Origin: Entoloma clypeatum
Taxonomy: Eukaryota > Basidiomycota > Agaricomycetes > Agaricales > Entolomataceae
Assembly (NCBI GenBank): GCA_963565915.1
Contig: OY751485.1
Coordinates: 5,580,001-5,644,000, forward strand
Length of the DNA stretch: 64,000 nucleotides
Direction of reading: 5' to 3'
The notes under the pieces were generated by a model, which made no database searches, had not been told where the DNA came from, and was given only the letters and a program-made list of their open reading frames with translations. Numbering within the stretch: the first letter of the stretch is position 1; each line of letters starts with the position of its first letter. The position numbers and the translations under genes are program-made. Below, one piece after another: positions 20,494 through 31,804 of the stretch.

Positions 20494-23400
20494 ATGACTG
20501 CAGACAATAGAACCTATGTCATCCCTGCCAAGCGAGCCGCTGCGTCAAGTAAGATTGTGAAGGGAGATAAACCTCCGAAAAGACGAGAAATCAGGCTGTT
20601 AGCTCAGCTCAAAACACAACGAGGACCAAAGGTTATCTGACCTGAGGTTGATAGCGGATGTGAACGCACATGCATCCACCCCAGAATAGTATGTGAACAG
20701 AACCTCCCCATGCGAGGAATACCGCCCATAGCGATTCTAAATGCGGATGGATCACCAAATTGACAACAGAAAGCGAGCCAACTTGCCGAAGTCAAACTGG
20801 ATTTGGGAGAACATCAGGAAACCATGGAAGCAATGGTACTGGACATTGGAAGAATGGACATGCTCTTGGGACATGACTGGTTGGTACACCACAACCCCAC
20901 AATCAATTGGACAACCGGTGCCCAACAACATGTCGAACCAAACACTCAGATTTCAGGGTTAACCTTGATGGTCGCAAACACCGGGTTCACATGGTTGAGG
21001 TGCGCGACAAAGATGCACCCAAAAAGTCGGATCAGAAATGGAAGCCTGGAGACCCTATTTTGGAAGCTGTCACTCCCACAACCAAACAACCCTCATATGT
21101 TGAACAACTTGCTCATCTCTTCGAGAAGGAGAACTTTGATAAGATCCCAAAGGAGAGGGAATGGGACCATGGTATCGAACTTACACCAGACGCACCAAAG
21201 GAACTAGGAGGAAATACATATCCTATGACACAAAAGGAACAAGAGGAATTGGACGCATTCATTGACGAGGGTCTAGCAACAGGAAAGATCCGTCCGTCCA
21301 AATCCCCTTATGCCTCCCCTTGCTTCTTCATCAACAAGAAGGATGGCTCCAAACGATTGGTACAAGATTACCACATGGTCAATAAATTCACAGTCAAAGA
21401 CAAGTTCCCACTCCCACAAATATCCGATCTCTTGGACGTGCTGAAAGATGCGGTCTACTTCAATAAAATGGACATCATGTGGGGTTATAACAACGTCCGG
21501 ATTAAGGAGGGCGATGAATGGAAAGCTGCCTTCCTCACCAGTTGAGGATTGTTCGAACCATTGGTCATGTTTTTCGGTCTTTGCAACTCCCCGGGAATGT
21601 TTTCTCGAATGATGGCTAGTCTATTCCTGGACCAGATCCGCCGATGTATCTGCGTGATCTACATGGATGACATCGTGGTTATTGGTAAAACCAAGGAAGA
21701 ACTCGCGCGAAACACTGAAGAAATCCTACAGATTCTATCAGACAATGATTTGTTCCTAAAGGAGAAGAAGTGTTTATGGGAAGTAATGAAATGTCCTATA
21801 TTGGGATATGTGGTTGGTGAGGGACGTGTTGAGATGGAAACTGAGAAGGTGGATACAATTCGAAACTGGCGAGCACCCACATCAAAAAAGGAAGTTCAGA
21901 AGTTCCTTGGATTTGCCAACTTCTATCGACGTTTTATTGAAGGGTACTCAAACATCGCCAAACCTCTCACCGCGCTCACAGGCGGTACGGCATTTACTTG
22001 GGGACCAACAGAGCAGCAAGCCTTTGAAGGTCTCATATGGGCAATTACATCGGCACCAGTCTTGGCATTACCGAAATCAGAAGGACAGTTCAGGGTCGAA
22101 ACCGATGCATCGGGCTATGCAATTGGAGCAGTACTCTCTCAGAAGCAAGACGACAAATGGCACCCCATCGTGTTCTTGTTGCGGACCATGTCCGCGGCCG
22201 AAAAGAATTATGAGATATATGACAAGGAACTCCTGGCGGTCATGGAAGCATTAAAAGATTGGAGACACTATCTGCTTGAAGCCAGGGAGCGTTTCAAAAT
22301 CTTGACCGATCACAAGAACCTGGAATATTTCCGTCATCCTCAGGACCTAAATCAACGACAGCGACGCTGGAAAATGAAGTTACAAGACTATGACTTTGAA
22401 TTACAGCATGTACTTGGCAAGACCAATGCGAAAGCGGACATCCTGTCGCACTTACCCTGGTATGAAGTGGAACTCGAACCACAAGACAGTGACCAAATGC
22501 TCAAGGAGGGACTATTCTTGAAACGGTTGGAATCAGAAGATGTGGTACAAATGGAGATGTTCACGGAGGAACAATTCTTTGAAGGGGGTGAAACATCTGA
22601 TTCCATCAAAATTGGAAACGTCACAACCATTGAAAATCCGTGGATCGCACGCATCAAGGCTTCGAACCGCATGGAGACAGAAGTAGCGCAGGGCCTAAAA
22701 AGGAATCCTCATTGGTATCAACAGGAGAATGGGATCACCTATGCAGGAGAATGAGTCTATGTCCCGCCAGATCCACAATTACGACAAGAATTGATGTTCG
22801 AGTCACACAATGCACCAGTGGCTGGACATCCAGGACAATATCGGACACATGAACTCCTCACTCGTACCTACTGGTGGCCTACTATCCTGCATGACGTGAA
22901 GAAGTACGTAAAGGATTGTGACACCTGTCAACGCAACAAGATCAACAGACAGAAATGACACTCTCTGCTACATCCCCATGCAGCACCAAGTCATCCATGG
23001 GAGGACATAGGGATTGATGTCATGGGACCAATACCAGAGTCCGATGGAAAGAATGTGATTCTGGTCATCACAGATAGACATTCGAAGATGCTCCATCTCA
23101 TTCCGACAACTGTGGAATTATCAGCTGAGGGATTAGCCAAGATCTATCGGGATCAGATATGGAAGCTTCACGGGATCCCCAAGAAGATCATCAGCGATAG
23201 GGGACCGCAGTTCGCTGCGAAGTTCATGGAGATACTCTGCCACATGCTAGGGATCAAAAGGAACCTGTCCACCACATACCACCCACAGACTGATGGACAG
23301 GCCGAGCGATTACATCAGGAAACGGAAGCGTTTTTGCGGAACTTTGTCAACCATCTACAGGATGATTGGGCTGAGTGGATTGCAATTGCAGAGTTCCAGT

Positions 23401-24062
23401 ACAATGACAAAGAACATCAGGCCACGAAGCACACCCCGTTCTACCTCAACTACGGTTTACATCCTTGGAAGGGAGAACTCGTGTTAGAAGATACCAACCC
23501 GGCTGCCAATGACTTCTTGAAAAAACTCAAACAGGCACGAGAAGAAGCCAATGCAGCACTGAAACAAGCACAGGATCAGATGAAGAAGACAGTTGATACA
23601 CGGCGAAGTCCGTCTCGGAACTACCGCATTGGGGACAAGGTGCGGCTGGAAGGGACTAACATCAGGACCGATCGCCCCTCAAAGAAGCTTGATGCACTCC
23701 GACATGGACCATTCAAAGTCCTAGAGAAGAAAGGAGCTAGCGTGTACCTTCTTGATCTTCCAAAGACTTGGAAGATGATTCACCCTGTGTTCAATGAGAC
23801 CCTGTTGTCACCATATGAGACTCCGAAGTACACCATCCAGAAAAAGAAACCAGCCCCTGTTCTGATCATCATTGAAGGACGAGAAGAGTACCATGTGTCT
23901 ACAATCCTAGACTCTCAAAAGTTCCGCGGAAAGATCCAGTACCTCGTCCAGTGGGAAGGATATGGTCCAGAAGAGAACACATGGGAACCTCGAGCTAATG
24001 TTCAGAACGCTCAAGATTTGATCCGTGATTTCCATCGGCAGAATCCATCTCACCCACGATAA
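20494..24062 (+). pseudogene. Gypsy copy 2 pol with frameshift and stops
   Basis: Protease, RT (YMDD), RNase H, integrase and chromodomain are all present in order. Defects: TGA at 20638-20640 and 20761-20763 in the protease; a 19-bp deletion at about 20913-20918 between AACCGG repeats that shifts frame; TGA at 21543-21545 (after the RT segment KAAFLTS), 22752-22754 and 22956-22958. Intact stretches are 21549-22754 (RT-RH) and 23022-24062 (integrase core to chromodomain). The integrase-chromodomain part ends with a typical [17 protein letters not shown] block. Confidence 0.9.
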
Positions 24063-24195
24063 AAGACAGCTCTCAGAATCCATGACAAGTATCGACCTCA
24101 TCAGTCAACCACACACCGAGTTCCCTGCTCTAGTCCTTTTCCTGCCCAATATAGCCTCCCCCTTCTTCTTCTATCTCTCAACCATCCTCACCGCC

Positions 24196-24567
24196 ATGTC
24201 CAACACCACCGTCACCTCCACCTCCACCACCGACATCAACCCTGCCATTGCCGCCCTCATGAACGAAGCACTCTCCATGAGAGACCAAATCCATGCTCTC
24301 GAAACTTCCCTTGCCGACCTCCTCCATCGCCAGATGCATATCCGGCTTCACTCACTATCCAATCTCCCCGTCGCCCCGACTCCCGAGGAAAAACAAATTC
24401 TCGGAAATTACACCAGCACCCTCGTCATCGAAAACCGACGCATTCGGTTGGCCATCAAAGGCCTCGAGCTCGCTGTAGCCATCAACGAGGAATTGATATA
24501 TGATTGGAGCCTCAAGGAAAGTCCGAACTGGTCCGATCCCGGCAACAACGAGGGATGGGGACAGTGA
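24196..24567 (+). CDS. Small ORF between pol and 3' LTR (Gypsy copy 2), 123 aa
   Basis: ATG in a favourable context (CCGCCATGTCC), 123 codons, stop 34 bp before the 3' LTR. The frame is open upstream to 24025, overlapping the pol end, but the start at 24196 is the one conserved in all copies. The predicted protein is mostly helical (ALSMRDQIHALETSLADLLH; IRLAIKGLELAVAINEELIY) with no recognised domain, membrane segment or signal peptide. Role unknown. Confidence 0.65.
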   Translation: MSNTTVTSTSTTDINPAIAALMNEALSMRDQIHALETSLADLLHRQMHIRLHSLSNLPVAPTPEEKQILGNYTSTLVIENRRIRLAIKGLELAVAINEELIYDWSLKESPNWSDPGNNEGWGQ

Positions 24568-24587
24568 CTCTGTGAGGACACAGAGCT

Positions 24588-24601
24588 TGGAGAGGGGAAC
24601 A
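24588..24601 (+). promoter_or_regulatory. Polypurine tract of Gypsy copy 2
   Basis: GGAGAGGGGAACA immediately before the 3' LTR, the usual plus-strand primer site. The same sequence precedes the 3' LTRs of copies 1 and 3. Confidence 0.75.
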
Positions 24602-25003
24602 TGTTACGGACTCTACGGTATGAGGACCACGTCATATCTTTTACCTATCGGCCCGACTCGGCGCCCTCTTACAAACTCACTATGTCTAACGTCTACTTTC
24701 GCAACCTTCAATTCCCAGTCTGACTCATTACATTACTTCGTCATCCCCTTTAGTATACTTCGCTCCCGTGCTGACTCGCTTTCCGCAGTCAGCTTACTCA
24801 CTGTACATAGCCTTCCGCAGTCGCCTTACTCATGCGCACTGCCTTCCGCAGTACTGACTCATCCGCTACCGCCTATAGTCAGTACCTATATAAACCTCTT
24901 GTACTATAGTAGATTCCTTAGATTTAGCAATCACTTTGCTCTTCGCCTTTCCACTTTCCTGCATACTCTGCCCGAACCTTGGAACGGTTTGTTAAGCATA
25001 ACA
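24602..25003 (+). repeat. 3' LTR of Gypsy copy 2 (402 bp)
   Basis: TGTTACGG...GCATAACA. Its diagnostic variants match copy 3 LTRs rather than its own 5' LTR. Confidence 0.95.
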
Positions 25004-26401
25004 GTATTTGAAACATGAACAGTATTTGAAAATCTCAACTACCTCCTTCCACATTCCACTTCTACCTCCAGGGTTTGGCACACATCATCCTTTATATCAT
25101 AATACTGGATCCCCAAGCTTTTGAGCAGGGAAATTGAAAAGAGCCTGCTTGAGAGGCAATTTGGTGATTTTTTGCAAGAAAAACTGGTGTAAATATGGCA
25201 GTGATGGCCAGATCTATCCAGATCCTCTGGACCACTTAAGGTTCAGTTCACAGAGCCTCTTTGGCAATATGAGGGGACCTCAAATCCTGGAGCTTAGGTC
25301 TCAGGATGTGTTTGTTAAAGCAGGGGACACCGAACTATGAAAAATGAGCTCCTAGAGTGACATTAGAGTGACACTTCCAAGTGGTGTTTGAATCATGTAA
25401 GGGGGTGCTAAATTATCAATGTGGATGCTCGATGCGTCAAATGCTTGCAGAGACTGAAATATGACCATGATGATACCATGATGATTGTTTCAAATACCTC
25501 AAATTTTTGACTCCCCCTCACTGGGAAGCCTCTGACAACACGAGCACAGTATTCCTTCCCAAAGTAAGGTTACAGGATTATAGAAGAGACAAATTACAAG
25601 CGATCCCAAACAATCCTGGAGGAAATTGGTAAGGTTCTCATGGAGAAATATGTTTGCCACTGAAAATGTTTCAAATACCTGGTCATTGATAGTAGGGCAG
25701 ATCCAGTGCTGGTGGACACTAATGACAAGTCAGATGGAGCATCAAATCGGTTTTAGTTTCAACTCACCAAGCGGAGATTGAAATGACTTGAACGATTTTT
25801 GATTCAACACACCTCGGAAAATGTCTAGTGCAGGCAAAGTTCTATGGTGCTGTAGATTCTATGGCCCTGTCATGCTATAACACCCTATACAAGCTGTTGA
25901 TGCTAGTGGCTTCTATCGGCTAAGGTTGGTTGCTATAGGATGCTATCAGCTTCGGCAATTTGCTATGACATGCTGTGGGAAAAATCAGGATTTACTGATG
26001 TGGTATGAGTGCTATGACATGCTATGGAGCATGGCTGATGTATAATATATCACGGAGGCATAACATCAGCCTTGGCATTGTAGCCCAAGGCTTTTTCCTG
26101 ATGTTTCGGAAAAGTGAACGTTGAACGCGAAATAATCTAAGCGCCCAATTGCAATTGTCACGAAAAATCATGCGCATGAATCCTATCTTATGTGCGCGCG
26201 AATTCAACAAAGCGTTCCGACCCCGCGAAGGAGGCAACTCTCGTCTGAAGTGTCATAACATCAGCTTGATAAATTTTTATTCGTCCAAAGATAATACACA
26301 CATAATAATACCAGGAATCTTCATCGGGGAACTCGGGCAATGCATTTGGAAGTCCAAACAAGGGAGCCCCGATGCGCTGTGTGCATGCACTGATCAATTG
26401 T
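25004..26401. other. Intergenic region with TGCTAT-rich stretch
   Basis: It begins with a short tandem of ACAGTATTTGAAA-like units. From about 25840 to 26045 it repeats imperfect TGCTATGACATGCTATGG-like motifs. No ORF with family or splice support. The 3' end of the MYND gene lies at its right border. Confidence 0.4.
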
Positions 26402-28658
26402 TCAGGAAATTCGAGCGGATAGCTCGATACGCACATGGGGAACGATGGTGTGTCTTTTTCTCAAAGTGACCTTTGCCTTGCGGAGGATGTCGTCGAGTCC
26501 TTGTTTCTTCAGATATTTCGAGAACGGCCCCCAATTTTCATAGAGCGCATCCAGATCCCCGGGCATCATCGTCCATGGGCCTACGACCACAATAAGACAT
26601 CGATTTAATACTCGTGAAAAGCGGAAGAATTCTCGCACTGATATCTAGCTTAAGGCTTTGGGACTTCAATGACATTAGAATATATATCATTGATGCGGCT
26701 TGAAAACCCTTCCTCACCTTCGTTTTCTTCACCAAAGAGGGTAAAAGCGCCATCATCGCACGTTCACCCGCCCCCCTTACGGCACCATCTTCTTGCACCG
26801 CAATCCAATTCATGAAATAGCCGACGATAGCAGCATCGCGGCCTTCCCTTAGCATAGGGGCCCAATTTTCCAGGACGCCGCGCAGGCCAACGTAGTTGGC
26901 ATCCAGAATGTTGGCGACTTCGATACGATCGAACCGAAATGAGGCAGGGATACCCTGCACAGAAAATACGTTCTCACGGATACCGCGTGAGAGGAGGGAG
27001 GCATCGGTGCAGTAGACGTTGAATGATACCCGGAATCGGCGAAGACGCCGGGCAAAGCTGCGCAACTCCTCCGAGAGGAAGAAGTAGAGGCAACCATAGA
27101 TATCTTCGGGCTGAGCGCCGTGTGCCTTACCTGCTTTGATAACGTCATCGGTACTGAAATATTATCAGTGATATACCAAATGTTGACCGATATAGCAACT
27201 TACTTCCAGCCTGCGAGGGGGTCAGCATAGTCTGTTTGTAACCACTTGCCCTCGGGAGAGAAAAGGGAGAGGTTTGGAGTGTTAAAATGGGCGTTCGCTG
27301 CACCGAAGGGAAGAACGATGCCAAAGCGACCATACTCCTCGAACGCAATTCGATGCGATGGCTTCAACCTCACGTATTTCCGATCTCGAAAATCACGCCG
27401 TGATGGTGCGGACCTTACACGATCATATTCGTCCTGTATCTCACCGACTGCCAACGACGAGATATAATGCAGGAAGTACTTCACCGACTCCTTGGGAAGG
27501 AAAAAGGATAAGGTTGAATGAGGACCGAGAGGAATAAAGGATGCCCGGCCTGACTCGATGTGTTGTAGGAGAGAATTGAGCACCCCGGAAAGACGGAGAC
27601 GGTACTCCATAGGCAAAAATGTCGAATACCAGAAATGAAGTGCGATGTCGGCAGCGATGACTTCGTCAGCGATTGTCCCCAAGATAAGAAGCAAAATGAT
27701 GTTCCGACAAACAATAGGCAACGTGATATCGTTGACCAAGATCTTCAGATCGCCTGAGTAATCAGCCGGGAGAGCATTGATAGTGTGCACGACATGTCGA
27801 AGATCCCCAGAGGCTAGTACGCATTATGAGCACGTCGCTGTTAGTGACGAAAAGTTACACACCAACGAAGGCCAGAGAAAAATCCTTCGTCGCATCTTTC
27901 TCATTATTCGCGAGGTTAATCACATCCATCGCAGGCATATTTCCCCACCTGTAACGTTATCGTCACCCTCGATGGCATGCAGTAACACGATGACGAGCAT
28001 ACAATGACAAACCCGTAGAAAATTCATTCGTTTTCCTTCGTTCAAATTCTTCCGCTTGGGTCTCGTTATTGATAAACGAGGGACGACGGCCTTCCAGCAT
28101 CCAGGCAGGCTTCCAATCGTCAGACCCGATATGATCATTGCAGTCTAATGGAAAGGTTAAATCCGAAAGGTTTATAGCAACCAGTGGTTGCGAGAGGTTT
28201 TGCGCCTTACCTCGTTTATGGACACGCCAATGGACCTTCTGGCACTCCTATAGTGCGTTTCTATGTAGAACCGCGACAAAAGGTTAAAGAAAAAAATGGC
28301 TTACTTTGGAACAATACGACACGAGCTTGCACGCACTGCATGCCTTCACGCCTGGTTTTTCACAAGCCTTGTGTTTTTCGATTTCGACATTCGCACACGG
28401 CAACGATTCCAAGGGCGGAAATCTAGGCTTCGCATTCTCCGCCAAAGATTTCAGAATCGCATCTCGGAAGCGATCCTTGTCTGAAAGGTCGATACCATCA
28501 ATATTGACCTTGGGTGACTCCATCGTCGGATCAGGAGGGACAACTCGAATGTTTTTGTTCTGAGTTGACATGTCGCGATGCATGGCGTGTTCTGCTTCTG
28601 CCCTCATCTCAGGAGTGATGAAATCGGAGAGCAAATCGGTGAGTTCACGTTGGTCCAT
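26402..28658 (-). CDS. MYND zinc-finger / DUF4470 protein, 635 aa, 7 exons
   Basis: Exons (minus): 28305-28658, 28211-28247, 28003-28144, 27863-27948, 27204-27813, 26718-27153, 26402-26644. All phases agree and give 1908 nt. Residues about 95-132 form a MYND finger (CxxC..CSACKLVSYCSK, ECQKVHWRVHKRDC) spread over three exons. Then comes WGNMPAMDVINLA and the DUF4470-type core (LRHVVHTINALP, LPFGAANAHFNTPN, ADPLAGW), PEDIYGCLYFFLSEEL, FDRIEVANI and a C-terminal RKAKVTLRKRHTIVPH. MYND fingers bind proline-rich peptides; the DUF4470 role is unknown. This domain pair is frequent in mushrooms. It appears intact despite lying between transposon blocks. Confidence 0.85.
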
Positions 28659-29071
28659 TGTCGATGGGATAGAGGAAGAGGGCGTCTAAATGGCCATGGC
28701 GTGACGTGAATTATACATTTGTTCGCCACTCCCACGCCATACTTAGACGCCAAAAGACACGTTGCCTGCATGGAAAGAAGCTTATTTGAGTTCAGGTTGC
28801 CTCCTGCAATGGAAAAAAGAAGTCGGGATTACTTACTTAGCTTCGGCGCCTCGCTAACGTCTTCAAGTGCCCCTCCCACGATTGACTTTAAAGAAATCGC
28901 ATATATACAGAAGCGAATATTGAAGCTACCAAGCTTGATTTCAATCCAAAGCTGGTTCCAGCTTGAGCAAGACGCGCGGTTTAAAATCAAAAAGAAAGTC
29001 AACCACGTGATGGTATCACGTCTTTCTTCGGAATCGCAAGTTTCTCCCCAACTTTTTCCCTGATAAACACC
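28659..29071. other. Upstream flank of the MYND gene
   Basis: About 0.4 kb with no recognisable gene, presumably the promoter region of the minus-strand MYND/DUF4470 gene. Confidence 0.4.
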
Positions 29072-29422
29072 ATGGCAACAAAACCTGGACAGCTTAGTTT
29101 TACTGATGGCCGGACTCATAAGCCGAGATCGGATATCACAGATTGATGATTGATGGACCCTGCAATCCAAACAATGGCACGAGGCTGGATCGCGACTGGA
29201 ACCCAAATTCGTCGCGACCGCTGTCAACTGGTGGAAGCCCCGCGCTCGTAAGCCTAGCTCACACCCATACCAGCTCAACTCAGTCATTTTACTGTCCATC
29301 TATCATTGCCCAAATTTCGAGTCAGCCACTACTTTTTACGTCAGGTGAGGTCAAGAAAATTGCACGTTGTGGTTCATTTTGCAACCTGATCAAGAACAGG
29401 TATGGCACGGTCCACGTCTGCA
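29072..29422 (+). repeat. Dispersed repeat, inverted copy of 49854-50204
   Basis: About 351 bp nearly identical, in opposite orientation, to the 5' part of the integrase-core gene at 47.8-50.2 kb. Both copies read MIDGPCNPNNGTRLDRDWNP and onward to IKNRYGTVHVC, after which they diverge. The left copy has no integrase sequence after it. Confidence 0.75.
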
Positions 29423-30711
29423 GTGCACAGCCTGGCACCGCCGATTGTGCGTCGCTGCCCGTTCGGCCACCATCGTACGTCACCTCGCCTTCACTGCAAT
29501 CGCATCCACCGTAAGCAAATTTTCGTTCGTAACCCATCACCCGACTTTCATCTTCATCGCTAACTAAGATATAAACTATGCAGCCTCAACTGCCAGCTTC
29601 AATTCACACTTCTCTGCCTGTCCGAGGGGATCTTGCCAGTGCCAGTCTTGGATAAAAAGGAGGGGAGGACAAATTCCTGGTAAGTTGCCTTACATGGAAT
29701 CACCAATTCGGCGACTCACCGAATGCTGGGATGGCAGTCTTCGCCAGTGCGCCACGACGCATATTTCGGATCCGTTACTCTCCCATTTCGTTCGCCCGCA
29801 CCATCGCCAATTCAAGCGTCCCCCGGATTACCCGATAGCGTGGAAGAGGCCACGGATGCCAAGAATGACACTTCATCCATTTACGTGCCACCGCCACCAC
29901 CACCACCACCACCACTTACTCCGTCTTTACCTCATACTCGGTTGCCTCGGAAGGCAAGGAAATTCGTTTCCCGTCGTCGGAAAAGTCACAGGTGGCGAAT
30001 CAAAACCTGGACTTGCTGTTCGTCCGAAGTGTGCACGTGCTTGAAATGTCGAACTATCGTGGATGCTGGCACAATGACAACCTTCGTCACTGGATCTTCA
30101 CAGTGATGGAAACCTTGTTATTGTACGATCTTCTTCTCTCGGCCTTCTATCAGCGTTGTCGACGCACTTACCTCTTGAGGGATCTCAGCTAGACCTCCAT
30201 GAACTTCCTTCATCACCTCAATTGACAGATTGGCCCCTAGTCCTGCCTTCCTGCCGAGACTCCCTCAATGCAAGTCCATCCAGTCGACGCGCGTCGACAT
30301 CCTTTGCCTTTCCAGTCTCAGAAATCACCCGAGAGCGTCGAAGCAAACAGCACCACATCTACCTCATTGCCAACACTGAAACAAATCATAAGCTCTCTTC
30401 CTCACTCCCTCATCAGGGAGTTATCCCCCGATTGCACCCTGGGAATGTTACTGGTGTTTCTTTGGTGGACATGGGATATCTTCGGACGAGGCTTTTTTGA
30501 CATTATGTGTATTGAAATAATATAGGTGGAGCTTGAACTTGAATAACGGTGGTATCGAGTATATAGAACGTGAGGGTAAAGGTTGGAAGTATTAAAAGAG
30601 AGAACTAATGAAGAGATACTTGGGCGATGTAATGACAGTGCATATTTGAATGGGTTGATATTTGGGATCTGAGTTATGACAGAGCTTGTTCATTGGTGTC
30701 GGGAAGTTTGC
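29423..30711. other. Region without a recognisable gene
   Basis: Short ORFs rich in His/Pro (a (CCACCA)n tract near 29890-29915) without family or splice support. I see no RNA gene. Confidence 0.35.
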
Positions 30712-31481
30712 CTAAGAGTCGAGGTCCTTCAAAGGGCGAGTCATTGCAGTTTTGGATTCCCATATGTCATAGTCTACTGGTATCTTGAAGAATTCACAGA
30801 AGCGATTACAGCGATGATTCTTCTCAAAATCGTTGTGAATGGATGGGACATTGCCATCTGTGAAGATCATCCCAAGGGTGCTGTAAAAGGTCAAGTCAGA
30901 AAGAGATACCACTGATTGTACATGAATGTCAACCCTACTTGCCTTGCAGAAGAAATCTGGGGATCTGTAAGGAGTGAGTTGCCTCCTGGATCTTCATTAG
31001 CATTGAGTGAATCAGGATGCAGGATGTTTTGTTTATCTTGGTAATCTGAGACAAATACGAGCTTTTTTGTTTTGAAGTATTGTACGTGTTGGCTGAAAGC
31101 AAGAAACTCTGCGCGCTCTTCATCTTCCGCTCCATTCATTCGCAGGGGAACAGGTGAGACATTGTTCAGGTATTTTTTGAAGGTACCTTGGCTTTCCTCC
31201 TGAATCACCTCCTCTAGCAAAAATACGTGTCCCGATCCATGATTTCTTTGAGAGCTGTGAGAGCCAAGTTGCTGCTGCTCGATTGCAAGTGCTGCTTCGA
31301 CGAAACGGAATCGTGGGATGGAGATAATTTGGTTACCCAATCTTACCAACTCTTCATCGACAAACTCGTAGATGAGATTAAGGAGGACTCGGGCCCAAAC
31401 AAGACATGAGATCTCCATCGTAAGGTTCTGCAACTGCTTGGGCCGATCATGAGGTACGTTGAAAGACCGTTTAACAAGTAC
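30712..31481 (-). pseudogene. Alpha-kinase gene, 3' part (kinase domain), split by Gypsy copy 3
   Basis: The minus-strand reading starts at the LTR junction with VLVKRSF, where Lys is the ATP-binding residue of alpha-kinases. It then gives WARVLLNLIYEFVDEELVRL, RFRFVEAALAIEQ, VFLLEEVI, FKKYLNNVSPVPL, RAEFLAFSQHVQY, KLVFVSDYQ and LLTDPQI. After an intron it has FTDGNVPSIHNDFEKNHRCN with RFCEFF, the zinc-binding end of the domain, and stops at 30712-30714. The order and motifs match fungal alpha-type kinases (atypical Ser/Thr kinases). The break lies two codons before the ATP-binding lysine. Other parts are at 39980-41107 and 47553-47672. Confidence 0.85.
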
Positions 31482-31804
31482 TGTTATGCTTAACAAACCG
31501 TTCCAAGGTTCGGGCAGAGTATGCAGGAAAGTGGAAAGGCGAAGAGCAAAGTGATTGCTAAATCTAAGGAATCTACTATAGTACAAGAGGTTTATATAGG
31601 TACTGACTATAGGCGGTAGCGGATGAGTCAGTACTGCGGAAGGCAGTGCGCATGAGTAAGGCGACTGCGGAAGGCTATGTACAGTGAGTAAGCTGACTGC
31701 GGAAAGCGAGTCAGCACGGGAGCGAAGTATACTAAAGGGGATGACGAAGTAATGTAATGAGTCAGACTGGGAATTGAAGGTTGCGAAAGTAGACGTTAGA
31801 CATA

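Larger units (their letters stand above)
18391..25003 (+). mobile_element. Gypsy copy 2: full-length chromodomain Ty3/Gypsy element (6613 bp, two LTRs)
   Basis: LTRs at 18391-18785 and 24602-25003, a primer site at 18788-18798, ORF A, gag, pol, a small 3' ORF and a polypurine tract. The left flank is GTCTT (the complement of AAGAC) and the right flank is GTATT. The two flanks therefore do not form a target duplication, although both ends are intact. The two LTRs also differ at diagnostic positions. Together these indicate a recombinant of two insertions (see findings). Confidence 0.95.

Noticed and set aside
24025..24195. N-terminal extension of the small 3' Gypsy ORF
   Set aside because: The frame is open upstream in copy 2 but overlaps the chromodomain end, and in the other copies only the start at the conserved ATG is shared.
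25134..25340. 68-codon ORF right of Gypsy copy 2
   Set aside because: No family resemblance, no splice pattern, and no conservation evidence available.
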